NCBI RefSeq assembly: GCF_018729255.1
Contig: NZ_CP076060.1
Span: 1,798,001-1,862,000 of the forward strand
Direction of reading: 5' to 3'
Length of the DNA stretch: 64,000 bases
Source of the DNA: Cupriavidus sp. EM10
GTDB lineage: Bacteria; Pseudomonadota; Gammaproteobacteria; Burkholderiales; Burkholderiaceae
The translations under genes and the position numbers were made by a program. Positions 7,769-17,705 of this stretch are shown in pieces. Below the pieces are notes generated by a model, which saw only the letters and a program-made list of their open reading frames with translations, ran no database searches and was not told where the DNA came from. Positions within the stretch are counted from its first letter, which is position 1, and each line of letters starts with the position of its first letter.

Positions 7769-9786
7769 TCACCCATCCCGCAACCGCCGCCATAGCGTGG
7801 TTGCGCTGATTCCCAACTGGGCACAAGCTGCTGTGCGATTGCCGCCGCATTCGGCCAGTACGCGGCGGATGTGGTCGGCCTGGCTTGCCTTTGCCACGCC
7901 TGCCAATGACTGTGCGCCAGCCAAGCCCGGCGCGCCTGCCCTGCCCGGCTCGGGCTTTTCCATGCCAGCAGATGGCAAAACAGCCGGATCGTGCCCCGAG
8001 AAAAGCTCCGGCACCGCCGCGTGCAATTCGCGCTGCAGGGCGGCCGGCGCCAGGTCTGTCCCGGCGACCAGCACGGCGATGCGTTCCGTCACGTTTTCCA
8101 GCTCGCGGATATTGCCGGGCCATACATAACGGGCCAGCCGTTCGCGGACGGCGTCGGGCAACGGCTGCGGTGCATCGATGCCAAGTCGCTCCTGGGCGCG
8201 CCGGTACAGCAACATGGCCAGCGCCGACAGGTCGGCGGCGCGCTCGCGCAGCGGCGGCATTTCGATGCGCAGGATATTGAGCCGGTAGTAGAGATCCTGG
8301 CGGAACGTGCCTTCGCGCACCAGCGCGGCCAGGTCGCGGTGCGTGGCGGCGATGACACGGACGTTGACCGGCACGGCCTCGATGCCGCCAATCGGCAGCA
8401 CCTGCTTTTCCTGCAGCACGCGCAGCAGCCGCGTTTGCAGGGCTGGCGGCATGTCGCCCACTTCGTCCAGGAACAGCGTGCCGTTGTGGGCCGATTCGAA
8501 CAGGCCGGCCTTGCCGCCGCGCCGTGCGCCCGTGAACGCGCCCTCCTCGTAGCCAAACAGCTCGGATTCGAGCAGCGTCTCCGGGAATGCCGCGCAATTG
8601 ACGGCGACGAACGGAAACGCGCGGCGCGGGCTGGCATCGTGCATGCCCTGCGCCAGCACCTCCTTGCCGGTACCGCTTTCGCCGCTGACCAGCACCGTGG
8701 AATCCACCACCGCGTACCGGCGCGCCAGCGCACGCAGGTCGCTCATGGCCGGGGAATCGCCGGCCAGGTCGTCCAGGCTGTAGCGCACGCCCGCCGCCCG
8801 GGCCCGGGTGCGCGAACGCAGGTTGCGGTCCGCGCGGTGGATCGCGTTGGCGTCCTGGATCGTCAGCACCGCGCCGGACGTGCCGGCCTCGCCGACGATG
8901 GGGATGCGGTTCACCACCACCATCCGGTCGCCCAGCCGATGGATCGCCTCCAGTTCGCGCGCACCGCTCTGCATGACGTGATCGAGCGCCAGGCCGGGCG
9001 CCAGCGTCGACAGCTTGCGCCCCACGGCTGCGCCGGCCGGCGTGCCCAGGAAACGCTCCATCGCCGGATTGAACGCCTGGACACGCCCTTCGGCGTCCAC
9101 GGCCGCGACGCCCTCGTTCAGGTGGGCGAGGATGGCGTTGACGTAGTCGCGCCGCGTGGATTCGATCCGGCGCAGCCGCGCGGCCTCGATGGCATCCTCC
9201 AGCGCCAGCCGCACCGCGTTTCCGGAATACAGGAACACGCCCATCAGCCCGTACTTGTCGGCCAGGTCGGTGACCATGCCGGGCCCCACCACCACGCGGA
9301 TGCCCTCTTCCTTGAGTGCGCGCACGCGCGCCGTGGCGTCGTCCTCGGTCAGGTAGGTATAGCGGGGATGTCGAGGCCGAACGCGCTCACGAAATCGTCC
9401 ACCTCGGCGTACGTCGACGCATGCGTGACCAGCGCCACCTTGGGCGAAATGCGGCGCGCCGTGGCCAGCGCGCTCATGACGTCGAAGCCGGTGACCTTGA
9501 CCAGCACCACCGGCACGTCCACGTGCTGGCGCAGATAGGCGCCATTGGAGCCACCCGCCACCACCACGTCGACGCGGTTCTCGCGCGCCTCGCGGTTGAT
9601 GGCGCTGGCCGCCGCCTCGAAGGCCCGCCCGACGATGCGGAATTCCGCGCGGGCGGCATAGGCCGGAATCAGGTCGGCAAAGGCGCGCGAAAGCCGGCTG
9701 ATGCCCATCGCCCAGATGCGCGGACGGGCGCCGGGAACGGCCGGGGGCGGCGGATTGAGCGGAATCGGGGTAGGTAGCGATGACAT
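7769..9786 (-). CDS. prpR: Sigma-54-dependent propionate catabolism regulator PrpR (one frameshift near 9365)
   Basis: Adding one base to the G4 run at 9364-9367 restores a 672-residue protein. It has an N-terminal PrpR_N sensor ([20 protein letters not shown]), then a PAS-like segment near 220-320. The AAA+ core has Walker A GESGTGKE near 370, the sigma-54 contact loop GAFTGA near 415 and [11 protein letters not shown]-terminal Fis-type helix-turn-helix ends the protein ([20 protein letters not shown]). PrpR senses 2-methylcitrate and activates the prp operon with sigma-54. It diverges from prpB, and the 299-base gap contains a matching palindrome and a -24/-12 promoter. The ATG at 9786 (MSSLPTPIP) is the family-like start. 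Confidence 0.93.
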
Positions 9787-9834
9787 GGCGATACCAGCGA
9801 AAGACGTTCCGCCGATTCTGCGCGCACGGCGTTT

Positions 9835-9854
9835 GCATTTCAACCTTGAAATGC
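9835..9854. promoter_or_regulatory. Likely PrpR upstream activator site
   Basis: GCATTTCAA and its exact reverse complement TTGAAATGC are separated by CC. A further partial half-site (GCATGAAAT) follows at once. The palindrome lies about 160 bases upstream of the sigma-54 promoter of prpB and about 50 bases from the prpR start, the position expected for an enhancer-type site. Known PrpR sites in enterobacteria also pair TTTCA with TGAAA, so assignment to PrpR is a reasonable inference. Confidence 0.6.
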
Positions 9855-10014
9855 ATGAAATTCACTGCAGCAATCCATCTACCTGGATTTGTGATCCCCA
9901 AAGCGCGGCATCATCGCACTCCACGTGCACCCACAGCCCCTAACCTACTGACACATAAGGGTTTCTGCCCACCGGAATGCCGCACACGCCATGCAGCCAC
10001 GCGGATTCCACCCC

Positions 10015-10030
10015 TGGCATACCCCTTGCG
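10015..10030 (+). promoter_or_regulatory. Sigma-54 (-24/-12) promoter of the prp operon
   Basis: The sequence TGGCATACCCCTTGCG matches the sigma-54 consensus TGGCAC-N5-TTGC with the required ten bases between GG and GC. It lies 56 bases upstream of the prpB start codon and downstream of the palindrome at 9835-9854. This fits activation by PrpR. Confidence 0.85.
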
Positions 10031-10085
10031 CTACAGAGCCGCCCTGCCGTCGAAGCAGGATCGAACCAACAAGAGATTCCACGCC

Positions 10086-10993
10086 ATGACTTTTTCCGCC
10101 AACGAACTCGCCCGCTCCGCGGGTGCCCGCTTCCGCCAGGCCCTGATCGACGAGACCCCGCTGCAGATCCCGGGCACGATCAACGCCAACCATGCATTGC
10201 TGGCCAAGCGCGCCGGGTATCGGGCGATCTACCTGTCCGGCGGCGGCGTGGCCGCGGGCTCGCTGGGCTTGCCGGACCTGGGCATCTCGAACCTGGACGA
10301 CGTGCTGACCGACATCCGCCGCATCACCGATGTCTGCGACACGCCACTGCTGGTGGACGTCGACACTGGCTTCGGCTCGTCGGCCTTCAACGTGGCCCGC
10401 ACCACGCGCTCGCTGATCAAGTTTGGCGCAGCCGCCATGCATATCGAGGACCAGGTGGGCGCCAAGCGCTGCGGCCATCGCCCCAATAAGGAAATCGTCG
10501 GCAAGGATGAGATGGTCGACCGCATCAAGGCCGCAGTGGACGCCCGTACCGACCAGAATTTCGTGATCATGGCCCGCACCGACGCGCTGGCCGTGGAAGG
10601 CCTGGACGCCGCCATCGAGCGCGCCGTGGCCTGCGCTGAAGCCGGCGCCGACGCGATCTTCCCGGAAGCCATGACCGATTTGGCCATGTACGAGAAGTTT
10701 GTCGATGCCGTGAAGGTGCCGGTACTGGCCAACCTGACCGAGTTCGGCGCCACGCCTTATTTCACGCTGGACGACCTGCGCGGCGTGGGCGTGGCCATGG
10801 CCCTGTACCCCTGTCGGCGTTCCGCGCCGCCAACAAGGCGGCCGAGAACGTTTTCGCAGCCATCCGCCGCGACGGCACCCAGAAGAACGTGGTGGACACG
10901 ATGCAAACGCGCGCCGAACTGTACGAGCGGATCGACTACCATGCCTACGAGCAGAAGCTCGACGCCTTGTTCGCCCAAGGCAAGGCCCGCTGA
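10086..10993 (+). CDS. prpB: 2-methylisocitrate lyase PrpB (one frameshift near 10810)
   Basis: PrpB splits 2-methylisocitrate into pyruvate and succinate, the last step of the methylcitrate cycle. The product belongs to the isocitrate lyase/PEP mutase family: [20 protein letters not shown] at the start, VDVDTGFG for Mg binding, and the catalytic loop [12 protein letters not shown]. The frame breaks after MALYP. Adding one C to the C4 run at 10808-10811 continues it as [15 protein letters not shown] to the TGA at 10991, giving a normal 302 residues. The ATG at 10086 is favoured because it gives the family N-terminus ([11 protein letters not shown]). The open frame further upstream is non-coding leader. 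It is the first gene of prpB-prpC-acnD-prpF. Confidence 0.94.
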
Positions 10994-11113
10994 CGCGACC
11001 ACGACCGCGAGCACGCCCCCGTTGGCGTTATTCTTCTGCGATGCAATCAGGAAACCACCATGGCTGCACGCTCCCCAGACAAACGAGACAAACGTAACAC
11101 CAAGGAGACCCAG

Positions 11114-12271
11114 ATGTCCGAAGCCCAACCGCTGGCCACGCCGAAGCCCAAGAAATCCGTTGCCCTGTCGGGCGTTGCCGCCGGCAACACCGCCCTGTGC
11201 ACCGTAGGCCGTAGCGGTAACGATCTCCACTATCGCGGCTACGACATCCTCGACATCGCCGATACGTGCGAATTCGAGGAAATCGCCCACCTGCTGGTGC
11301 ACGGCAAGCTGCCGAACAAGGCCGAGCTGGCCGCCTACAAGACCAAGCTCAAGGCCCTGCGCGGCCTGCCGGCCAACGTCAAGGCCGCCCTGGAATGGGT
11401 GCCGGCCAGCGCCCATCCGATGGACGTGATGCGTACGGGCGTGTCGGTGCTGGGCACCGTGCTGCCGGAGAAGGACGACCACAACACCCCGGGCGCGCGC
11501 GATATCGCCGACCGCCTGATGGCCAGCCTGGGATCGATGCTGCTGTACTGGTTCCACTACAGCCAGAATGGCCGCCGCATCGAGGTGGAAACCGACGACG
11601 AATCGATTGCCGCGCACTTCCTGCACCTGCTGCACGGCAAGCCGCCCAGCAAGCTGTGGGAACGCGCGATGCAGACGTCGCTGATCCTCTACGCGGAGCA
11701 CGAGTTCAACGCGTCGACCTTTGCCTGCCGCGTGGTGGCCGGCACGGGCTCGGACATGTACTCGGCCATCTGCGGCGGCATTGGCGCGCTGCGCGGCCCG
11801 AAGCATGGCGGCGCCAATGAAGTGGCGTTCGAGATCCAGAAGCGCTACGACACGCCGGACGAGGCCGAGGCCGACATCCGCCGCCGCGTGGAAAACAAGG
11901 AAGTGGTGATCGGCTTCGGCCACCCTGTGTACACGATTTCCGACCCGCGCAACGTGGTGATCAAGGAAGTGGCCCGCAAGCTGTCGAAGGACGCCGGCTC
12001 GCTGAAGATGTTCGACATCGCCGAGCGCCTGGAAACGGTCATGGCCGACGCCAAGAAGATGTTCCCGAACCTGGACTGGTTCAGCGCCGTCAGCTACCAC
12101 ATGATGGGCGTGCCCACGGCAATGTTCACGCCGCTGTTCGTGATCGCCCGCACGTCGGGCTGGGCCGCGCACGTGATCGAGCAACGGATCGACAACAAGA
12201 TCATCCGTCCGACGGCCAACTACACCGGCCCGGAAAACCTGAAGTTCGTGCCGCTCGACAAGCGCGCCTGA
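11114..12271 (+). CDS. prpC: 2-methylcitrate synthase PrpC
   Basis: The 385-residue product is a citrate-synthase-family enzyme that condenses propionyl-CoA with oxaloacetate to 2-methylcitrate. Family landmarks include [20 protein letters not shown] N-terminal residues, [19 protein letters not shown] near the middle, the active-site histidine segment GPKHGGANE, and GFGHPVYT. The short length (about 385 rather than 430 residues) is typical of methylcitrate synthases. The ATG at 11114 follows AAGGAGA with good spacing. The longer open frame from 11060 is not needed. It lies 120 bases after prpB and 82 before acnD. Confidence 0.95.
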   Translation: MSEAQPLATPKPKKSVALSGVAAGNTALCTVGRSGNDLHYRGYDILDIADTCEFEEIAHLLVHGKLPNKAELAAYKTKLKALRGLPANVKAALEWVPASAHPMDVMRTGVSVLGTVLPEKDDHNTPGARDIADRLMASLGSMLLYWFHYSQNGRRIEVETDDESIAAHFLHLLHGKPPSKLWERAMQTSLILYAEHEFNASTFACRVVAGTGSDMYSAICGGIGALRGPKHGGANEVAFEIQKRYDTPDEAEADIRRRVENKEVVIGFGHPVYTISDPRNVVIKEVARKLSKDAGSLKMFDIAERLETVMADAKKMFPNLDWFSAVSYHMMGVPTAMFTPLFVIARTSGWAAHVIEQRIDNKIIRPTANYTGPENLKFVPLDKRA

Positions 12272-12353
12272 TTTACCGCAACGACAACAGTGCCGCCACG
12301 CGGCCCGGCCCCGCGCCGGGCTTGTGGCAGGCACGCATAGTCCTCACGTCGCC

Positions 12354-14951
12354 ATGAACACTGCCTACCGCAAGCCGCTGCCCGGGACCAAGCTCGATTA
12401 CTTCGACGCCCGCGCCGCCGTCAATGACATCTCCCCGGGCGCCTGGGACAACCTGCCGTACACGTCGCGCGTGCTGGCCGAAAACCTGGTGCGCCGCTGC
12501 GACCCCGCCACGCTGACCGATTCGCTCAAGCAGCTGATCGAACGCAAGCGCGACCTCGATTTCCCGTGGTTCCCGGCCCGCGTGGTCTGCCACGACATCC
12601 TGGGCCAGACCGCCCTGGTGGACCTGGCCGGCCTGCGCGACGCCATTGCCGACCAGGGTGGCGATCCGGCCAAGGTCAACCCGGTGGTGCCGGTGCAACT
12701 GATCGTCGACCACTCGCTGGCCGTGGAATGTGGCGGCTTCGATCCCGACGCGTTCGCGAAGAACCGCGCCATCGAGGATCGCCGCAACGAAGACCGTTTC
12801 GATTTCATCAACTGGACCAAGAAGGCGTTCCGCAACGTCGACGTGATCCCGCCGGGCAACGGCATCATGCACCAGATCAATCTGGAAAAGATGTCGCCTG
12901 TGATCCATGCCGACCACGGCGTGGCCTACCCCGATACCTGCGTCGGCACCGACAGCCACACGCCGCATGTGGATGCGCTGGGCGTGATCGCCATCGGCGT
13001 GGGCGGCCTGGAGGCCGAGAACGTGATGCTGGGCCGCGCGTCGTGGATGCGCCTGCCGGACATCGTCGGCGTGGAACTGACCGGCCGCCGCCAGCCTGGC
13101 ATTACCGCCACCGACATCGTGCTGGCCCTGACCGAATTCCTGCGCAAGGAAAAGGTCGTCGGCGCCTACCTGGAGTTCCGTGGCGAAGGCGCATCGAGCC
13201 TGACGCTGGGCGACCGGGCCACGATCTCGAACATGGCGCCCGAGTACGGCGCCACCGCCGCGATGTTCTTCATCGACGAGCAGACCACCGAATACCTGCG
13301 CCTGACCGGCCGCGACGAAGGTCAGGTTCAGTTGGTGGAGACCTATGCCAGGACTGCCGGCCTGTGGGCCGATGCGCTGAAGACGGCCCAGTACGAGCGC
13401 GTGCTGACGTTCGACCTGTCCAGCGTGGTCCGCAACATGGCTGGCCCGTCGAACCCGCACAAGCGCCTGCCGACGTCCGACCTGGCCGCGCGCGGCATCG
13501 CCGCCAAGTGGGAGGAAACGCCGGGCCAGATGCCCGACGGCGCCGTCATCATCGCCGCCATCACCAGCTGCACCAACACCAGCAACCCGCGCAACGTGAT
13601 TGCCGCCGCGCTGCTGGCACGCAATGCCAATGCCCGGGGCCTGACACGCAAGCCGTGGGTCAAGTCGTCGCTGGCGCCGGGGTCCAAGGCGGTAGAGCTC
13701 TACCTGGAAGAAGCCAACCTGCTGCCCGACCTGGAAAAGCTCGGCTTCGGCATCGTGGCGTTCGCCTGCACGACCTGCAACGGCATGTCGGGCGCGCTCG
13801 ACCCGAAGATCCAGCAGGAAATCATCGACCGCGACCTGTACGCCACGGCCGTGCTGTCCGGCAACCGCAACTTCGATGGCCGGATTCACCCGTACGCCAA
13901 GCAGGCGTTCCTGGCGTCGCCGCCGCTGGTGGTGGCCTACGCCATTGCCGGCACCATCCGCTTCGATATCGAGCAGGATGTGCTGGGCACTGATGCCGAT
14001 GGCAAGCCCGTCTACCTGAAGGACATCTGGCCGAGCGACGAGGAAATCGACGCCATCGTCAGGCAAAGCGTGAAGCCCGAGCAGTTCCGCAAGGTCTACG
14101 AGCCGATGTTCGCGCTGCACGCCGAGAACGATACGTCGATCGATCCGCTGTACGACTGGCGCCCGCAGAGCACCTATATCCGCCGCCCGCCGTACTGGGA
14201 AGGCGCGCTGGCCGGCGAGCGCACGCTGCGCGGCATGCGTGCGCTGGCGGTGCTGGGCGACAACATCACCACCGACCACCTGTCGCCGTCGAACGCCATC
14301 CTTGCCAACAGCGCGGCGGGCGAGTACCTGGCAAAGATGGGCCTGCCGGAAGAGGACTTCAACTCGTACGCCACGCACCGTGGCGACCACCTGACCGCCC
14401 AGCGCGCCACGTTCGCCAACCCCACGCTGCTCAACGAGATGGCCGTGGTCGACGGCGCGGTCAAGAAAGGATCGCTGGCCCGCATCGAGCCCGAAGGCAA
14501 GGTCGTACGCATGTGGGAAGCCATCGAGACCTACATGGATCGCAAGCAGCCGCTGATCGTGGTGGCCGGGGCCGACTACGGCCAGGGCTCGTCGCGGGAC
14601 TGGGCCGCCAAGGGCGTGCGGCTGGCCGGCGTGGAAGCCATCGTGGCCGAGGGCTTCGAGCGCATCCACCGCACCAACCTGATCGGCATGGGCGTGCTGC
14701 CGGTGGAGTTCTTCCCCGGCACCAACCGCCTGACGCTCAATATCGACGGCACCGAGACGTTCGACGTGGTCGGCCAGCGCCGCCCGCGTGCCGAACTGAC
14801 GCTTGTCATCCATCGCCGGAATGGCGACAAGGTGGAAGTGCCGGTGCTGTGCCGCCTGGACAGCGACGAGGAAGTGTCGATCTACGAAGCCGGCGGCGTG
14901 TTGCAACGCTTTGCCCAGGACTTCCTGGAATCGTCGCGCGCCGCGGCCTGA
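12354..14951 (+). CDS. acnD: Fe/S-dependent 2-methylcitrate dehydratase AcnD
   Basis: The 865-residue protein is an aconitase-fold enzyme. The three [4Fe-4S] cysteines appear as SCTNTSNP (Cys about 406) and ACTTCNGMSG (Cys about 472 and 475). The swivel domain carries GADYGQGSSRDWAAKG. AcnD dehydrates 2-methylcitrate and, with PrpF, replaces the PrpD enzyme of enterobacteria. The order prpC-acnD-prpF is the usual arrangement for this variant, and no prpD is present. The ATG at 12354 (MNTAYRKPLPGT) gives the family start. A GTG at 12324 would add ten residues, and neither has a strong ribosome site. It is 22 bases from prpF. Confidence 0.95.
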   Translation: MNTAYRKPLPGTKLDYFDARAAVNDISPGAWDNLPYTSRVLAENLVRRCDPATLTDSLKQLIERKRDLDFPWFPARVVCHDILGQTALVDLAGLRDAIADQGGDPAKVNPVVPVQLIVDHSLAVECGGFDPDAFAKNRAIEDRRNEDRFDFINWTKKAFRNVDVIPPGNGIMHQINLEKMSPVIHADHGVAYPDTCVGTDSHTPHVDALGVIAIGVGGLEAENVMLGRASWMRLPDIVGVELTGRRQPGITATDIVLALTEFLRKEKVVGAYLEFRGEGASSLTLGDRATISNMAPEYGATAAMFFIDEQTTEYLRLTGRDEGQVQLVETYARTAGLWADALKTAQYERVLTFDLSSVVRNMAGPSNPHKRLPTSDLAARGIAAKWEETPGQMPDGAVIIAAITSCTNTSNPRNVIAAALLARNANARGLTRKPWVKSSLAPGSKAVELYLEEANLLPDLEKLGFGIVAFACTTCNGMSGALDPKIQQEIIDRDLYATAVLSGNRNFDGRIHPYAKQAFLASPPLVVAYAIAGTIRFDIEQDVLGTDADGKPVYLKDIWPSDEEIDAIVRQSVKPEQFRKVYEPMFALHAENDTSIDPLYDWRPQSTYIRRPPYWEGALAGERTLRGMRALAVLGDNITTDHLSPSNAILANSAAGEYLAKMGLPEEDFNSYATHRGDHLTAQRATFANPTLLNEMAVVDGAVKKGSLARIEPEGKVVRMWEAIETYMDRKQPLIVVAGADYGQGSSRDWAAKGVRLAGVEAIVAEGFERIHRTNLIGMGVLPVEFFPGTNRLTLNIDGTETFDVVGQRRPRAELTLVIHRRNGDKVEVPVLCRLDSDEEVSIYEAGGVLQRFAQDFLESSRAAA

Positions 14952-14973
14952 CGACTTGATTAGGAAAATTACG

Positions 14974-16167
14974 ATGGCTCACGTTCCCCAAATCAAGATT
15001 CCCGCCACGTACCTGCGTGGCGGCACCAGCAAGGGCGTGTTTTTCCGGCTGCAGGACCTGCCCGAATCGGCGCAGAAGCCCGGAGAAGCGCGCGACAAGC
15101 TGCTGATGCGCGTGATCGGCAGCCCCGATCCGTACGGCAAGCAGATCGACGGCATGGGCGCGGCCACGTCGAGCACCAGCAAGACGGTGATCATCTCGAA
15201 AAGCACGCGCCCGGACCACGACGTGGACTATCTGTTCGGTCAGGTATCGATCGACCAGCCGTTCATCGACTGGAGCGGCAACTGCGGCAACCTGTCGGCG
15301 GCCGTGGGGCCGTTCGCGATCAGCAACGGCTTTATCGAGGCATCGCGGATTCCTGAAAATGGCACCGTGACGGTCAGGATCTGGCAGGCCAATATCGGCA
15401 AGACGATCATCGCGCACGTGCCGATCACCAACGGCGCGGTGCAGGAAACCGGCGACTTCGAACTGGATGGCGTGACCTTTCCGGCCGCCGAGGTCCAGCT
15501 GGAGTTCATGGACCCGGCCGCCGAGGAAGGCGACGATGGCGGCGGCGCGATGTTCCCGACCGGCAATCTGGTCGACGACCTGGAAGTGCCGGGCGTAGGC
15601 ACGCTGCGGGCCACGATGATCAATGCCGGCATCCCGACGATCTTCGTCGAGGCGGAGGCCATCGGCTACACGGGCACCGAGTTGCAGGACGCCATCAACG
15701 GCGACCCCAAGGCACTGGCGATGTTCGAGACGATCCGGGCCTACGGCGCCAGGCGCATGGGCCTGATCCAGGATATCGATGAGGCGAAGAAGCGCCAGCA
15801 CACGCCCAAGGTGGCATTCGTGGCCAGGCCGGCCACCTATACCGCGTCGAGCGGCAAGACGGTGGAAGCTGGTGGCGTGGACCTGCTGGTGCGCGCGCTG
15901 TCGATGGGCAAGCTGCACCACGCGATGATGGGCACGGCAGCGGTGGCCATTGGCACCGCTGCCGCGGTGCCGGGCACGCTGGTCAACCTGGCGGCCGGCG
16001 GCGGCGAGCGCGAAGCGGTGCGCTTCGGCCATCCGTCCGGCACGCTGCGCGTCGGCGCACAGGCCGCGCTGGTCGACGGCCAGTGGACCGTCAAGAAGGC
16101 CATCATGAGCCGCAGTGCGCGCGTGCTGATGGAGGGCTGGGTACGGGTGCCAGGCGACGCGTTCTAG
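14974..16167 (+). CDS. prpF: 2-methylaconitate cis-trans isomerase PrpF
   Basis: The 397-residue product belongs to the PrpF family with a diaminopimelate-epimerase-like fold. It begins IKIPATYLRGGTSKGVFF, with WSGNCGNLSAAVGPFAI in the first half. PrpF interconverts 2-methylaconitate isomers and is required for AcnD to work in the methylcitrate cycle. The ATG at 14974 has AGGAAA eight bases upstream. The longer frame beginning at 14803 overlaps acnD and is rejected. It is the last gene of the operon. The following 380 bases hold a double-hairpin repeat. Confidence 0.95.
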   Translation: MAHVPQIKIPATYLRGGTSKGVFFRLQDLPESAQKPGEARDKLLMRVIGSPDPYGKQIDGMGAATSSTSKTVIISKSTRPDHDVDYLFGQVSIDQPFIDWSGNCGNLSAAVGPFAISNGFIEASRIPENGTVTVRIWQANIGKTIIAHVPITNGAVQETGDFELDGVTFPAAEVQLEFMDPAAEEGDDGGGAMFPTGNLVDDLEVPGVGTLRATMINAGIPTIFVEAEAIGYTGTELQDAINGDPKALAMFETIRAYGARRMGLIQDIDEAKKRQHTPKVAFVARPATYTASSGKTVEAGGVDLLVRALSMGKLHHAMMGTAAVAIGTAAAVPGTLVNLAAGGGEREAVRFGHPSGTLRVGAQAALVDGQWTVKKAIMSRSARVLMEGWVRVPGDAF

Positions 16168-16340
16168 GGCATCGCAGATTCTGCAATTTGTCGTCACGCG
16201 GCGGCATTCTTCCAACGGGGAGAATGCCGCTTTGTCTTATCTGGCATACGTTTCCGGGCGGTGACGATTTTGTTGTGGTTGTCGACGCAAGCGCGAGGCG
16301 TGGTTATAGTGCACGCTCCGATGCGGCTTGATATGCCTTG

Positions 16341-16453
16341 CCCTCACCCCAGCCCCTCTCCCGCGAGCGGGAGAGGGGAGCAAACCTGGGACTGATTCCT
16401 GCCCTCGGTTGTCTCCCCTCTCCCGCATGGCGGGAGAGGGGTCGGGGTGAGGG
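16341..16453. repeat. REP-like double hairpin (two inverted modules)
   Basis: Two near-identical hairpins share the 12-base arm CCCCTCTCCCGC and its complement: 16353-16364 with 16367-16378, and 16415-16426 with 16430-16441. Outer arms CCCTCACCCC (16341-16350) and GGGGTGAGGG (16444-16453) also pair, so the element is symmetric as a whole. This is the look of a mobile REP/BIME-type intergenic repeat, and similar CCCTCTCCCGC stems are scattered in many proteobacterial genomes. It occupies the middle of the 382-base gap between prpF and the asparaginase gene. The rest of the gap shows nothing I can name. Confidence 0.8.
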
Positions 16454-16549
16454 AAAAAACATTTCAACCGCTACGGCTCCATGAACCAATCAAAAGCGGC
16501 CTAAGCTGGTTCCACAAGAATCACGCGCCACGCCGACAAGAGGAGAATC

Positions 16550-17671
16550 ATGCAACGACCTGCCAAGCTCACCGCCATTGCCACCCTGCTGCTGTCCGCC
16601 GCGCTGCTGACCGGCACCGCCCACGCCCAACTGGCCCCCTCGGCCAGCGCCACGGCCCCCGCCGGCACCACGGCCGAAGCCCGCAAGGCCAATATCGTCA
16701 TCATCGGCACGGGCGGCACCATTGCCGGCGCCGGTGCGTCGGCCACCAACACCGCGGCATACCAGTCCGCCGTGGTACCGGTCGACAAGATCATTGCCTC
16801 GGTGCCCGAAATCTCGAAGGTTGCCAACGTCAAGGGCGAGCAGATCTTCCAGATCGGCTCCGAGAGCTTCAACAACGAGCGCCTGCTGAAGCTGGGCAAG
16901 CGCGTGTCGGAACTGCTCAAGCAGCCCGACGTGGACGGCGTCGTCATCACGCACGGCACCGACACGATCGAGGAAACCTCGTACTTCCTGAACCTGACGC
17001 TCAAGAGCGACAAGCCCGTGGTGGTAGTGGGCTCGATGCGCCCCGGCACCGCACTGGGTGCCGACGGCGCGCTAAATCTCTACGACGCGGTGCTGGTGGC
17101 GTCCAGCCCGGCGTCGAAGGGCAAGGGCACGCTGGTGGTGCTCAATGACGAGATCCACACCGGCCGCGACGTGACCAAGACCAACACGTTCAAGACCGAG
17201 ACGTTCCGCTCGCCGTTTGGCCCGCTGGGTTACGTGGTGGAAGGCCGCACGCTGTACTACCGCACGCTGGCCCGGCCGCACACGCTGCAGACCGAGTTCG
17301 ATATCGACCAGATCGACAAGCTGCCTGAAGTGGCCGTGGTCTACGCCTACGGCAACGTGAATCCGGCCAGCATCGACGCGGCCGTGAAAAACGGCGCCAA
17401 GGCCATCGTCTACGCGGCCACGGGCAACGGCAGCGTGGGCGACTACATGGTCGAGCCGCTCAAGGCCGCGCAGGCCAAGGGCGTGCAGGTGGTGCGGGCG
17501 TCGCGCACCGGCAGCGGCGTGGTCGTGCGCAATGCCGAGCAGCCGGACGACAAGTACAACTGGATCGTCACCGATGACCAGCTGCCGCAGAAGGCACGCA
17601 TCCTGATGGCGCTTGCGCTGACCAAGACCAACGACCCGAGGGCGCTGCAGCAGTTCTTCTGGAAGTATTGA
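16550..17671 (+). CDS. ansB: Periplasmic (type II) L-asparaginase
   Basis: The 373-residue precursor starts with a signal peptide (MQRPAKLTAIATLLLSAALL, cleavage near AHA-QL). Both asparaginase signatures follow: GTGGTIAGAG with the nucleophile Thr near residue 55, and VVITHGTDTIEETS with the second catalytic Thr-Asp pair. SMRPGTALGADGALNLYDAV and a C-terminal SRTGSGVV also fit. Type II enzymes hydrolyse asparagine (and often glutamine) in the periplasm to aspartate and ammonia for nitrogen supply. The ATG follows AGAGGAGA. It is transcribed alone, after the REP-like repeat. Confidence 0.95.
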   Translation: MQRPAKLTAIATLLLSAALLTGTAHAQLAPSASATAPAGTTAEARKANIVIIGTGGTIAGAGASATNTAAYQSAVVPVDKIIASVPEISKVANVKGEQIFQIGSESFNNERLLKLGKRVSELLKQPDVDGVVITHGTDTIEETSYFLNLTLKSDKPVVVVGSMRPGTALGADGALNLYDAVLVASSPASKGKGTLVVLNDEIHTGRDVTKTNTFKTETFRSPFGPLGYVVEGRTLYYRTLARPHTLQTEFDIDQIDKLPEVAVVYAYGNVNPASIDAAVKNGAKAIVYAATGNGSVGDYMVEPLKAAQAKGVQVVRASRTGSGVVVRNAEQPDDKYNWIVTDDQLPQKARILMALALTKTNDPRALQQFFWKY

Positions 17672-17705
17672 TAAACGATGTACCGGGGCCTGCGGGCCCC
17701 GCGTT

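Noticed and set aside
10757..12334. A long minus-strand frame opposite prpC, initially considered a separate gene
   Set aside because: Shadow of prpC. The break in the prpB frame near 10810 made the region look gene-poor on the plus strand until one base was restored.
12273..14906. An 877-codon open frame on the minus strand, opposite acnD
   Set aside because: Antisense shadow of the well-supported acnD gene with no family motifs.
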